64,000 bases of DNA from Phycicoccus sp. Root101 (GTDB lineage Bacteria; Actinomycetota; Actinomycetes; Actinomycetales; Dermatophilaceae). The DNA is taken from NCBI RefSeq assembly GCF_001426245.1, contig NZ_LMCM01000001.1, positions 808,625 through 872,624 on the forward strand, read 5' to 3'. The notes below the pieces were generated by a model that saw nothing but the letters and a program-made list of their open reading frames with translations, ran no database searches and was not told the DNA's origin. Shown here in pieces: positions 18,510 to 26,697 of the stretch (position 1 is the first letter of the stretch; each line of letters starts with the position of its first letter). The position numbers and the translations under genes are program-made.

Positions 18510-19595
18510 TTACACGTTGAAGCGGAACTCCACCACGTCGCCGTCGGCCATGACGTACTCCTTGCCCTCGATGCGGACCTTGCCGGCGGACTTGGCCGCC
18601 GCCATGGACCCCGCCTCGACGAGGTCGTCGAACGACACGATCTCGGCCTTGATGAACCCGCGCTGGAAGTCGGTGTGGATGACCCCGGCGGCCTGCGGGG
18701 CGGTCCAGCCCCGGCCGATCGTCCAGGCGCGCGACTCCTTGGGACCCGCGGTGAGGTAGGTCTGCAGGCCGAGAGTGTGGAACCCGGTGCGGGCGAGCTG
18801 GTCGAGCCCGGACTCGGTGGCACCGAACGACTCCAGCAGCTCCATCGCCTCGTCCGCCTCCATCTCCATGAGGTCCATCTCGAGCTTGGCGTTGAGGAAC
18901 ACCGCGTCCGCCGGCTCGACCAGCGAGCGCAGCGAGGCGTGGAGCTCGGCGTCGCCGAGCTGGTCCTCGTCGAGGTTGAACACGTAGATGAACGGCTTGG
19001 TCGTCAGCAGGCCGAGCTGACGCGCATCGGCGAGGTCGACCCCGGCGGCCGCCCCCGCGGCATACAGGGTGTGACCCTCCTCGAGGACCTTCTGGGCCGC
19101 CACGGCGTTCGCGTGGGAGGCCTTCTTCTCCTTCTGGATCCGCGACTCCTTCTCGAGGCGCGGCACGGCCTTCTCGAGGGTCTGCAGGTCGGCGAGGATG
19201 AGCTCGGTGTGGATCGTCTCGATGTCCGACGCCGGCGAGACCTTGCCGTCGACGTGGACGACGTCGCCGTCCTCGAACGCACGGACGACCTGGCAGATCG
19301 CGTCGGCCTCACGGATGTTGGCGAGGAACTTGTTGCCCAGCCCCTCCCCCTCGGAGGCGCCGCGGACGATCCCGGCGATGTCGACGAAGGACACCGTCGC
19401 CGGGAGGATCTTCTCGGAGGAGAAGATCTCGGCGAGCTTGCCCAGGCGGGCGTCCGGCAGGGGCACGACCCCGACGTTGGGCTCGATGGTCGCGAACGGG
19501 TAGTTCGCGGCGAGCACGTTGTTCTTGGTCAGGGCGTTGAACATCGTGGACTTGCCGACGTTGGGCAGACCGACGATTCCGATAGTGAGAGCCAC
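18510..19595 (-). CDS. ychF: Redox-regulated ATPase YchF (Obg family)
   Basis: This 361-residue protein matches the family length. The P-loop is GLPNVGKST (residues 8-16). The next motif, DIAGIVRGASEGEGLGNKFL, is the G3/switch region, and NLDE replaces NKxD, the feature that makes YchF prefer ATP. A central coiled-coil insertion (KESRIQKEKKASHA) and the C-terminal TGS domain (GRGWTAPQAAGVIHTDFQRG) are present. YchF is a cytosolic ribosome-associated ATPase linked to oxidative stress control. The gene is convergent with the integrase. It is separated by 12 bases from the downstream end of the thioesterase gene. Confidence 0.97.
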   Translation of the reverse strand: MALTIGIVGLPNVGKSTMFNALTKNNVLAANYPFATIEPNVGVVPLPDARLGKLAEIFSSEKILPATVSFVDIAGIVRGASEGEGLGNKFLANIREADAICQVVRAFEDGDVVHVDGKVSPASDIETIHTELILADLQTLEKAVPRLEKESRIQKEKKASHANAVAAQKVLEEGHTLYAAGAAAGVDLADARQLGLLTTKPFIYVFNLDEDQLGDAELHASLRSLVEPADAVFLNAKLEMDLMEMEADEAMELLESFGATESGLDQLARTGFHTLGLQTYLTAGPKESRAWTIGRGWTAPQAAGVIHTDFQRGFIKAEIVSFDDLVEAGSMAAAKSAGKVRIEGKEYVMADGDVVEFRFNV

Positions 19596-19607
19596 AAGGC
19601 CGAGAGT

Positions 19608-20477
19608 CTACCGTCGCGGTGTGGCGGCCCTTGCCAGCTGGCGGGACAGGGCGACGAACCGTCCCCGGCTGTCCCAGACCTCGGCGTCCTCCTCGAGGTA
19701 GCCCCCCGACATGGTGCGGCTGGTGAGGTTGACGCGCAGCCAGCCCGGTGCCGGACGCGCGCGTACGTGGGCGGTGAGCTCGAGGGTCGGCGCCCACCCC
19801 GGCAGGCCCAGCTCGAACGCCACGGGCGGCAGCGCGTCGACGGCGAGCAGGAGCAGCAGCGGGTCGGGCTCACGGCCGTCGACCATCCGCAGCCAGCCGC
19901 GGATGACCCCGTTGCCCGAGGGCCTGCCCATCGCCCACCCGGTCGTGGCGGGGTCGAGCCGCAGGTCGAGCCGCTCGAGGAGGGAGGCGGCCTTGAGGAA
20001 CTGCGGCGGCGCCTGCTCGGTCGTGAGGCACTCGTCCGGCGGCGGGAGCTCCGGCGGCGTGGCCGTCGTCGTCGCCTCGTCGTCCATGGTGGCGAGGTCA
20101 CCGTAGGTGGCCAGCACCCGGATGCGTTCGACCTCACCGCCCGCGCCGTCGTCCTGGAGGAGGGACGCCTGGCCGTTCGACACAGCACGACCTCGGCGCA
20201 GGACCGAGGTGCGCACCGTGGCAGGGCCGGGGACGCCGGGAGTCAGGTAGTAGGCGCTGATCGCGAGGGGGTGCGGGTGGGGTGGCCGGTCGCCGTCGGA
20301 GGTGCCGAGCTCCGCGGCGAGCGCCCGACCGGCGATCGACAGCAGCATCCCGCCGTTCACGCCCCCACCGATGCGCCACCCGTCTCCGAGCGCGGCGTCG
20401 TAGGCTCCCTGCTCCTGCGCCCGTGCCACCACTGCTGAACCGTCGTCGAACTCGCTCACCCGCACAGTCTCACCCAC
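19608..20477 (-). CDS. TesB-like acyl-CoA thioesterase (double hotdog)
   Basis: This protein has 289 residues from GTG 20477, or 283 from GTG 20459; neither has a strong ribosome binding site. It shows the two-hotdog layout of the TesB/4HBT_3 group: GDGWRIGGGVNGGMLLSIAG early in the first fold and PHPLAISAYYLTPGVPGPAT on its central strand. The second repeat has DALPPVAFELGLPGWAPTLE and GYLEEDAEVWDSRGRFVALS. Predicted role: hydrolysis of acyl-CoA thioesters in the cytoplasm. It lies directly upstream of ychF on the same strand and could be read through into it. Confidence 0.85.
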   Translation of the reverse strand: MGETVRVSEFDDGSAVVARAQEQGAYDAALGDGWRIGGGVNGGMLLSIAGRALAAELGTSDGDRPPHPHPLAISAYYLTPGVPGPATVRTSVLRRGRAVSNGQASLLQDDGAGGEVERIRVLATYGDLATMDDEATTTATPPELPPPDECLTTEQAPPQFLKAASLLERLDLRLDPATTGWAMGRPSGNGVIRGWLRMVDGREPDPLLLLLAVDALPPVAFELGLPGWAPTLELTAHVRARPAPGWLRVNLTSRTMSGGYLEEDAEVWDSRGRFVALSRQLARAATPRR

Positions 20478-20516
20478 GACCGCGGGTGCCGCGCGGCCGA
20501 CGTGAAGAGGCTCACC

Positions 20517-21428
20517 TCAGAGGGCCGGCAGGCCGTCCTCGAGGTAGGCAGTGGGTCCGGTGTGCGTCGCGAGGAAGGCGAGCAGGCGTTGGTTGTATGG
20601 CGCGACGCGGTGTTCGAGGTCCTCCTCGCCAACCCAGTGCACGGCCAGGATCTCCCTCGGCTGCAACGTCGTCGAGGCGACGAAGTCGGCGTCCACGACC
20701 CCGAGGTCGAAGACGAACACGGTCGCGTCGGACCAGCCGCGCCACGGCGGGAGCCAGTTCACGGCGATCAGGCCGCGGACCTCGACCTCGACACCCAGCT
20801 CCTCACGCACCTCCCGGACGACGCAGTGGGCGGGTGACTCGTGCGGGTCCACGACACCACCGGGCAGGTCCCACTCCTGCTTGTAGACGAGCTCGCACAG
20901 CAGGACACGGTCCTGCCGGTCGCGCAGGACACCCTGGGCGATGGCCCGCTTGGTGGGCAGCGCCGAGTTGAGCTGGGCGATGAACCCCTCGCGGCTGTCC
21001 GGCGACGGGTCGTCGGCGAGCCCACCGAGGACCACCACGTCGCCCCTCCCTCCGGGCACGTTCTGGGAGCGGCTCACGCCCTCCTTGCGCAGCCCGGCCC
21101 GCATCGCGGCCCGCACCCCGTCGCGGTCCGCGTCCTGCACCCTCGCCTCGACGCGCAGCAGGCCGAGGTCGTCGAAGGCCCACCGCAGGACCAGCCGCAG
21201 GGCCCGCTCGACGATGCCGACGGCGCGGTACTCGGGGACGAACACCCAGATGACCTCGGCGTCCCCGGTCTCGCCGAGGAGCAGCTCGACCCGTCCGACC
21301 CGCTCGTCCTGCCAACGCACCTCGAAGGCGCGCAGGTCGGCGGGATCCACTCCGTCCTCGACCCCGCGCACCACGACGTCGCCATCAGCCAGGAGGGGTC
21401 GGCGGGAGTCGGCAGCGGTTTCGGACAT
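20517..21428 (-). CDS. GNAT acetyltransferase-NUDIX hydrolase fusion
   Basis: This 303-residue protein starts at ATG 21428. Residues about 20-155 resemble a GNAT domain (EVIWVFVPEYRAVGIVERAL, then LLRVEARVQDADRDG). Residues about 165-295 form a NUDIX domain with a full Nudix box: GGVVDPHESPAHCVVREVRE followed by ELG, matching Gx5Ex7REUxEExG. NUDIX enzymes cleave nucleoside diphosphate derivatives. The acetyl-CoA binding motif of the GNAT part is weak (the expected QxxGxG/A is not seen), so that half may be structural. The gene is divergent from rmuC with a 64-base gap. Confidence 0.8.
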   Translation of the reverse strand: MSETAADSRRPLLADGDVVVRGVEDGVDPADLRAFEVRWQDERVGRVELLLGETGDAEVIWVFVPEYRAVGIVERALRLVLRWAFDDLGLLRVEARVQDADRDGVRAAMRAGLRKEGVSRSQNVPGGRGDVVVLGGLADDPSPDSREGFIAQLNSALPTKRAIAQGVLRDRQDRVLLCELVYKQEWDLPGGVVDPHESPAHCVVREVREELGVEVEVRGLIAVNWLPPWRGWSDATVFVFDLGVVDADFVASTTLQPREILAVHWVGEEDLEHRVAPYNQRLLAFLATHTGPTAYLEDGLPAL

Positions 21429-21492
21429 GCCGGAACGCTACCCGCCGAGCGCCTCCCTCTCGCTGTCGGTGCGGTCTGCCACAGTCCTCGAC

Positions 21493-22722
21493 ATGGAACT
21501 CGTCCTCGCCCTCCTCGTCGGCCTCGCCCTCGGTGCCGTCGTGGCTGTCGCGGTGTGCCGCCAGCTCGGGACGGCCCGGGCGGCCGGCGTGAGCGCCGAG
21601 CGCGACCTGCTGCGCGAGCGCGTCATCGACCTCGAGGCCGCCCTGTCGGACGACGCCCAGACCGCCGCCGCGCTCGTCCCCCTGCGGGACGCACTGGGCC
21701 GCGTCGAGCAGCAGGTGGGCACGCTCGAGCGCGACCGGACCCACCAGTACGCAGCCCTCGAGCAGACGATCGCGCAGGTCCACGCCTCGACCTCGGCCCT
21801 GGGCCGTCAGACGCAGAGCCTGGCCGGGTCGCTCAACGCGTCCACCGTGCGAGGCGCCTGGGGCGAGGTCCAGCTGCGCCGCGTGCTGGAGCACGCCGGC
21901 CTGCTCTCCCGGTGCGACTTCGAGGAGCAGGTGCACCGCGTCAGCCGGCACGACCGGCAGGTGCGCCCCGACGTGGTGGTGCGACTCCCCGGGCAGAAGT
22001 TCCTCGTCGTGGACGCCAAGGCGCCGATGGTCTCGTTCCTCAAGGCCCAGGCCGACGACCTCCCCGCCGACGAGCGGGCCCGGCTGCTGCGCGAGCACGC
22101 GACGGCACTCCAGGGGCACGTCCGGGCCCTGGCGGCCAAGGACTACTGGTCGGCGTTCGAGACCTCACCCGAGATGGTGGTGTGCTTCGTGCCGAGCGAG
22201 GCGATGCTGTCCGCGGCACTCGCCGCCGACCCCAGCCTGCACGAGGACGCGATGGCACGACGCGTCGTCCTCGTCGGCCCGGGCGCGCTGATGGCCCTGC
22301 TGCGCACCGTGGCGTTCACGTGGCAGCAGGACGCCCTCACGGCCAACGCCCGCGAGCTGATGTCGGTGGGCCGCGAGCTCTACGCGAGGCTCGGCACCCT
22401 CGGTGCCCACACCGCCCGCATGGGTGGAGCGCTGCAGCGTTCGGTCGAGGCCTACAACCAGATGGTGGGGGCGCTCGAGTCGCGGGTCCTCGTCACGGCC
22501 CGGCGGATGCACGAGCTCCAGGTCGTCGAGGACGAGCTGCCCGTCGCCCGCCCCGTCGAGACCGGCCCACGGGTGCTCACCGCCGTGGAGCTGCTCGACG
22601 CGGCCACCGCCGAGGACGCCCGCCCTCAGCTGGACCTGTCGCCCGAGTCGCTGGGGCGGGCTCCTGAGGTGCTCGGCGACGACGGCACGCCCAGGTGGAC
22701 CGGCAGGGAGTCGACCGCGTAG
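21493..22722 (+). CDS. rmuC: DNA recombination protein RmuC
   Basis: This 409-residue protein begins at ATG 21493 with an N-terminal membrane anchor (LVLALLVGLALGAVVAVAVC). A coiled coil runs to about residue 110. The RmuC core carries VRGAWGEVQLRRVLEHAGL and the nuclease-like VRPDVVVRLPGQKFLVVDAK, a PD-(D/E)xK type active site. RmuC limits rearrangements at inverted repeats. Its 3' end overlaps the 3' end of the convergent P450 gene by 97 bases; the overlapping C-terminal tail (after about residue 375) is not conserved in the family as far as I can judge. Confidence 0.93.
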   Translation: MELVLALLVGLALGAVVAVAVCRQLGTARAAGVSAERDLLRERVIDLEAALSDDAQTAAALVPLRDALGRVEQQVGTLERDRTHQYAALEQTIAQVHASTSALGRQTQSLAGSLNASTVRGAWGEVQLRRVLEHAGLLSRCDFEEQVHRVSRHDRQVRPDVVVRLPGQKFLVVDAKAPMVSFLKAQADDLPADERARLLREHATALQGHVRALAAKDYWSAFETSPEMVVCFVPSEAMLSAALAADPSLHEDAMARRVVLVGPGALMALLRTVAFTWQQDALTANARELMSVGRELYARLGTLGAHTARMGGALQRSVEAYNQMVGALESRVLVTARRMHELQVVEDELPVARPVETGPRVLTAVELLDAATAEDARPQLDLSPESLGRAPEVLGDDGTPRWTGRESTA

Positions 22723-23939
22723 ACGATCGACTGGTCGCGGAACCGCAGCGTCGACGGGTGGACCGCCAGCTGGAGGTCGGGGAACCGGCGGGCCAGCCGG
22801 GGAAAGGCCATCCGCAGCTCGAGGCGCGCGAGCTCCGCGCCGACGCACCGGTGGAACCCGTAGCCGAAGGCCAGGTGCGGTGACGGCGGGCGGAGCGGGT
22901 CGAAGGTGTCGAGGTTCGGCCCGATCCTGGCGTCCCGGTCACCGCGGGCGAGCTGGACGATGACGACGTCACCCTTGCGGACCTTGCGACCGAAGAGCTC
23001 GTGGTCCTCGAGGGCGAACCGGGGGAAGGCGATCTGGACCACGGACAGGTAGCGCAGCATCTCCTCCACCACCCGGTCGATCGCCGTGGGGTCGTCGCGG
23101 ACGAGCTCGAAGTGGGGTCGGTCGCGCAGCAGGACCAGGGTTCCGAGGGCGAGCATGCTGGCCGTGGTCTCGTACCCGCCGGTGAAGACGCCGTCGGCGA
23201 GCCCCGCGATCTCCTCGTCACTCACCTCGTCGCCCGCCTCGGCGATGATCCTCCCCAGCAGGCCGTCCCCCGGGTCCCTGCGCTGGCGCCGCGTCGCCTC
23301 CAGGAGGAACTCCCTCGACGACGAGATCGCGCCGAAGGCCCCCGCGCCACCGGCGGACACGTCGAACCTCGCGTGCGACAGGGCCTGGAAGCGGGCGCGG
23401 TCCTCGGCCGGCAGCCCCAGGAGCTCGCAGATGACGAGGAACGGGATCGGGAAGGCGAAGTCCTCGACGATGTCGACGTCCGCGCCCTTGGCGGCCATCA
23501 GGTCGAGCTGGGTGTCGATGATCTGCTCGATCCGTGGGGTCAGCCGTTGGATCCGACGCATCGTGAACTCCGGCGTCAGCAGACCCCTCAGGCGGGTGTG
23601 CTCCGGCGGGTCGGTGAACCCCAGACCGCCGACGGCTCCGCCGCTGGCACCGACGTACGGCCGGACGTCGTTGCTGTAGCGCTTCTGGTCGGCCAGCACC
23701 GCCTTGCCCTCCGGGTGGCCGGAGACGAGCCAGATGTTCATCCCGAACATGTGCGCGAGGCGGTGGACCGGGTCACCGGACCCCGGCCCCGAGCGGCGCA
23801 CCGGGTCCAGGCCGTCCCGGCGCAGCGGGCGCAGCAGCCGCCGCGGCACGGAGTCCAGCAGGGACAGGTCGACCACGGCGGGCCCGCGGGCGACGAGCCG
23901 CTGCAGGATGCGGCGCTTGGTCGCCGACAGGTCGATCAT
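22626..23939 (-). CDS. Cytochrome P450
   Basis: This 437-residue soluble bacterial P450 has all hallmarks. The I-helix is FTGGYETTASML, the K-helix ExxR lies in EEMLRY, and the heme-binding loop is FGYGFHRCVGAELAR with the thiolate Cys near residue 364. The N-terminus has no membrane anchor. It starts at ATG 23939. No ferredoxin or ferredoxin reductase lies nearby and no biosynthetic cluster surrounds it, so the substrate is unknown. The last 20-30 residues (Ser/Pro-rich) overlap the rmuC 3' end on the other strand. Confidence 0.95.
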   Translation of the reverse strand: MIDLSATKRRILQRLVARGPAVVDLSLLDSVPRRLLRPLRRDGLDPVRRSGPGSGDPVHRLAHMFGMNIWLVSGHPEGKAVLADQKRYSNDVRPYVGASGGAVGGLGFTDPPEHTRLRGLLTPEFTMRRIQRLTPRIEQIIDTQLDLMAAKGADVDIVEDFAFPIPFLVICELLGLPAEDRARFQALSHARFDVSAGGAGAFGAISSSREFLLEATRRQRRDPGDGLLGRIIAEAGDEVSDEEIAGLADGVFTGGYETTASMLALGTLVLLRDRPHFELVRDDPTAIDRVVEEMLRYLSVVQIAFPRFALEDHELFGRKVRKGDVVIVQLARGDRDARIGPNLDTFDPLRPPSPHLAFGYGFHRCVGAELARLELRMAFPRLARRFPDLQLAVHPSTLRFRDQSIVYAVDSLPVHLGVPSSPSTSGARPSDSGDRSS

Positions 23940-24007
23940 GGTCAGACCGTACCCGCGCGGGCGTCCAGATCCGTGCAGTGCCCGCGCACGGCGCCGCGCG
24001 GCATCCG

Positions 24008-25033
24008 TCAGTGCAGGGAGCCGGCTTCCTCGAACGCGCCGTCGTGACGCATCTTGTCGCTCAGCCCACGGGCCTTGAGGTCACGACGGATCTCGTTGGG
24101 CAGCGAGAAGAGCAGGCTCTCCTGGGCGGCCACCACCGGGGTGACGTCGGCGTACCCGCGCTCGGCCAGGTAGGTGAGGACGTCGCGCACGAGGACCTCG
24201 GGCACCGACGCACCGGAGGTCACCCCCACGGTGGAGACGCCCTCCAGCCAGGTGGGGTCGATCTCGTCGGCGTAGTCGACGAGGTGACCGGCGCGTGAGC
24301 CGTGCTCGAGAGCCACCTCGACGAGTCGGACCGAGTTGGACGAGTTGCGCGACCCGACGACGATCATGAGGTCGCAGTCGGGGGCCATCTGCTTGACGGC
24401 GAGCTGGCGGTTCTGGGTGGCGTAGCAGATGTCGTCGCTGGGCGGGTCCTGCAGCGACGGGAACCGCTCGCGCAGTCGGCGGACGGTCTCCATGGTCTCG
24501 TCGACGGACAGCGTGGTCTGGGACAGCCAGACCACCTTCTCCGGGTCGCGCACGGTGACGTTGGCGACGTCGTCGGGGCCGTCGACGAGGGTGATGTGCT
24601 CAGGCGCCTCCCCCGACGTCCCGACGACCTCCTCGTGGCCCTCGTGACCGATGAGCAGGATGTCGAAGTCGTCGCCGGCGAACCGGACCGCCTCACGGTG
24701 CACCTTGGTGACCAGCGGGCAGGTGGCGTCGATGGTCTTCAGGCTCAGCGCCTTGGCCTCCTCGTGGACGACGGGGGCCACACCGTGGGCGCTGAAGATG
24801 ACCGTCGCACCCTCGGGGACCTCGTCGGTCTCCTCCACGAAGATCGCCCCGCGCTTCTCGAGCGTGGTGACGACGTGCTTGTTGTGGACGATCTCCTTGC
24901 GGACGTAGACCGGCGGACCGTAGAGCTCGAGGGCCTTCTCCACCGTCACGACGGCGCGGTCGACGCCGGCGCAGTAGCCGCGGGGCGCGGCGAGGAGCAC
25001 GCGCTGGGTGGGCTGTCCGATGGTGTCAGTCAT
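24008..25033 (-). CDS. ispH: 4-hydroxy-3-methylbut-2-enyl diphosphate reductase (LytB)
   Basis: This 341-residue enzyme catalyses the last step of the MEP isoprenoid pathway, making IPP and DMAPP with a [4Fe-4S] cluster. The cluster cysteines are visible in [12 protein letters not shown] (Cys21), [13 protein letters not shown] and [11 protein letters not shown]. The substrate-binding signatures [24 protein letters not shown] and VGSRNSSNS are intact. ATG 25033 gives the normal family length. It stands alone between the P450 and DoxX genes, all on the minus strand. Confidence 0.97.
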   Translation of the reverse strand: MTDTIGQPTQRVLLAAPRGYCAGVDRAVVTVEKALELYGPPVYVRKEIVHNKHVVTTLEKRGAIFVEETDEVPEGATVIFSAHGVAPVVHEEAKALSLKTIDATCPLVTKVHREAVRFAGDDFDILLIGHEGHEEVVGTSGEAPEHITLVDGPDDVANVTVRDPEKVVWLSQTTLSVDETMETVRRLRERFPSLQDPPSDDICYATQNRQLAVKQMAPDCDLMIVVGSRNSSNSVRLVEVALEHGSRAGHLVDYADEIDPTWLEGVSTVGVTSGASVPEVLVRDVLTYLAERGYADVTPVVAAQESLLFSLPNEIRRDLKARGLSDKMRHDGAFEEAGSLH

Positions 25034-25083
25034 GACTCCATCGTAGGTTGCCGCGCCGGGGCACCCCAATCGCCCACCACCGC

Positions 25084-25455
25084 TCAGAACGCCTGCGGCC
25101 CGAAGCGCTGCCACGCCACGAAGGCTGCGACGAGCAGGACCGGCACGTTGATCGCCAGCGCCTGGGTCTCGCCACGGCGCAGGTGGGTCACCGCGGCGAG
25201 GGCCATGACGACGGCGAGGCCGACAGCGGCGAGCGGGGTCAGGACCACGGCGATCCCGGTGGCTGCCGGGAGGACCAGCCCGATGGCGCCGAGGAGCTCC
25301 ACGGCGCCGATGAACCGGACCGTCCCCGCCGAGAAGTCCTCCACCCAGGGGAGTCGGGCGCGCAGCTTCTCCTTGGGCTGGCTCAGCTTGGTCACCCCGG
25401 CCATGGCGAAGAAGAAGGCGAGCACGATCTGCAGGATCCAGAGCACGGTGTTCAT
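25084..25455 (-). CDS. DoxX family membrane protein (first of two paralogues)
   Basis: This 123-residue protein has four membrane helices. The first is preceded by [20 protein letters not shown], followed by the conserved [20 protein letters not shown], then [20 protein letters not shown], and two more helices. DoxX-like proteins are small redox-linked membrane proteins related to the thiosulfate:quinone oxidoreductase subunit and to mycobacterial DoxX; the precise role is unclear. It is divergent from the TetR gene and its promoter holds a perfect palindrome, so it is a likely TetR target. Confidence 0.88.
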   Translation of the reverse strand: MNTVLWILQIVLAFFFAMAGVTKLSQPKEKLRARLPWVEDFSAGTVRFIGAVELLGAIGLVLPAATGIAVVLTPLAAVGLAVVMALAAVTHLRRGETQALAINVPVLLVAAFVAWQRFGPQAF

Positions 25456-25479
25456 CGGTCGACGTCCTTCGAGTCATCA

Positions 25480-25499
25480 AGTGGAGGCCATCCTCCACT
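25480..25499. promoter_or_regulatory. Palindromic TetR-type operator
   Basis: AGTGGAGG (25480-25487) and CCTCCACT (25492-25499) are exact reverse complements around CCAT. A further AGTGGAGG half-site lies at 25523-25530. The site sits between the divergent doxX and tetR genes, 24 bases from the doxX start and about 50 from tetR, which fits autoregulation and repression of doxX. Confidence 0.7.
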
Positions 25500-25548
25500 C
25501 TGTCGGGAGGCACAACGCAAGAAGTGGAGGACCTATTCCGGTTAGTGT

Positions 25549-26259
25549 GTGGACGTGACCACCCCACCCCCGTTGCGCGTCGATGCCGAGGCCAACCGGG
25601 CCCGCATCGTCCAGGCCGCGCAGGCGGTGTTCGCCGAGCAGGGCGTGTCCGCTCCACTGACCGAGGTCGCCGCACGGGCGGGTGTCGGGATCGCGACGCT
25701 GTACCGCCGCTTCCCCGACCGTGCCGACCTCGTGGCCGAGGCGTTCGACGACGCCCTCCGGCAGTACGAGGCCAGTGCCGACCTGGCGCTCACGGACGAC
25801 GACCCGTGGGCCGGATTCGTGGGCCTGGTCGAACGGATGGCGGCCCTGCAGGCCGAGAACCGCGGGTTCACCCACCTCATCCAGTCCGTCCCGCTGGGGC
25901 GTGGTTCGTCGACGGCGGCGCGTGGTTCGTCCGGGCGTCGCGAGCTCGGCTCGTCCGGACGTCGCGAGCGTGGCTACCGCACCGTCGTGGAGGTCATCGA
26001 CCGGGCCAAGTCGTCCGGCGTCCTGCGGGCCGACTTCAGCCCGGAGGACCTCCCCGTCCTCACGTTCGCCGTCGCGGGCGTGATCGAGACGACCCGTGAC
26101 GACCTCCCGGAAGCGTGGCGGCGGCACGTCGCGCTGTTCCTCGACGCGTGTCGCCCGATCGCGGCCACCCCGCTCCCACCGGCGCCCGAGCCGATCGCCC
26201 TGCAGCGCGCGATGCTGCGGGCCGCCCGCCGGCGCCAGACCCGCGGTCAGAGCGGGTAG
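25549..26259 (+). CDS. TetR family transcriptional regulator
   Basis: This protein has 236 residues from GTG 25549 (GTG 25555 is equally possible). Residues about 16-62 form the [23 protein letters not shown], then [20 protein letters not shown]. The ligand domain follows. An odd feature is residues 121-145, a small internal repeat ([20 protein letters not shown] and then RRERG) that reads as duplicated GTTCGTCC units in the DNA and looks like a recent insertion. The gene lies between two DoxX genes and overlaps the 3' end of the second by 13 bases. Confidence 0.92.
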   Translation: MDVTTPPPLRVDAEANRARIVQAAQAVFAEQGVSAPLTEVAARAGVGIATLYRRFPDRADLVAEAFDDALRQYEASADLALTDDDPWAGFVGLVERMAALQAENRGFTHLIQSVPLGRGSSTAARGSSGRRELGSSGRRERGYRTVVEVIDRAKSSGVLRADFSPEDLPVLTFAVAGVIETTRDDLPEAWRRHVALFLDACRPIAATPLPPAPEPIALQRAMLRAARRRQTRGQSG

Positions 26260-26618
26260 GACCCGAACCGCGCCCAGGCCACCACGAGCGCGAGGACGGC
26301 CAGGACGACGTTGCCGGCGACCATGGGCCACTCGCGCAACCGCAGGTGGGTCGCGATGGCGCCCACCATCACCAGCACCAGGCCGCTGGCAGCCAGCGGC
26401 GTGAGCCACGTCAGCACGTCCAGCCACCCGGGGAGCACCAGGCCCAGCGCGCCCAGGACCTCGGCCAGCCCGATCCCGCGGATCGTGTCCTGGGAGAAGC
26501 CGTCGACCCAGCGCATCTGCTCGCGCAGCTTCTCCTTCGGCTGGACGAGCTTGAGGGCGCCCGTGGCCAGGAACACCAGCGCCAGCACGACCTGGAGGAT
26601 CCACACGAAGGTGTTCAT
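26247..26618 (-). CDS. DoxX family membrane protein (second paralogue)
   Basis: This 123-residue protein has the same length and architecture as the other DoxX gene: MNTFVWILQVVLALVFLATG, then LKLVQPKEKLREQMRWVDGF, then IGLAEVLGALGLVLPGWLDV, and two C-terminal helices. The two look like products of a local duplication around the TetR gene. No copy of the 20-bp palindrome precedes this one, so it may not share the same control. It is convergent with tetR. Confidence 0.87.
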   Translation of the reverse strand: MNTFVWILQVVLALVFLATGALKLVQPKEKLREQMRWVDGFSQDTIRGIGLAEVLGALGLVLPGWLDVLTWLTPLAASGLVLVMVGAIATHLRLREWPMVAGNVVLAVLALVVAWARFGSYPL

Positions 26619-26697
26619 GGGCCGATCCTGCGCCCAGGGCGACCGGCAGGGGCGTCGACACGCGAGGCCGTCGGTGCCGTCTCCTAGAGTGAGCCCC

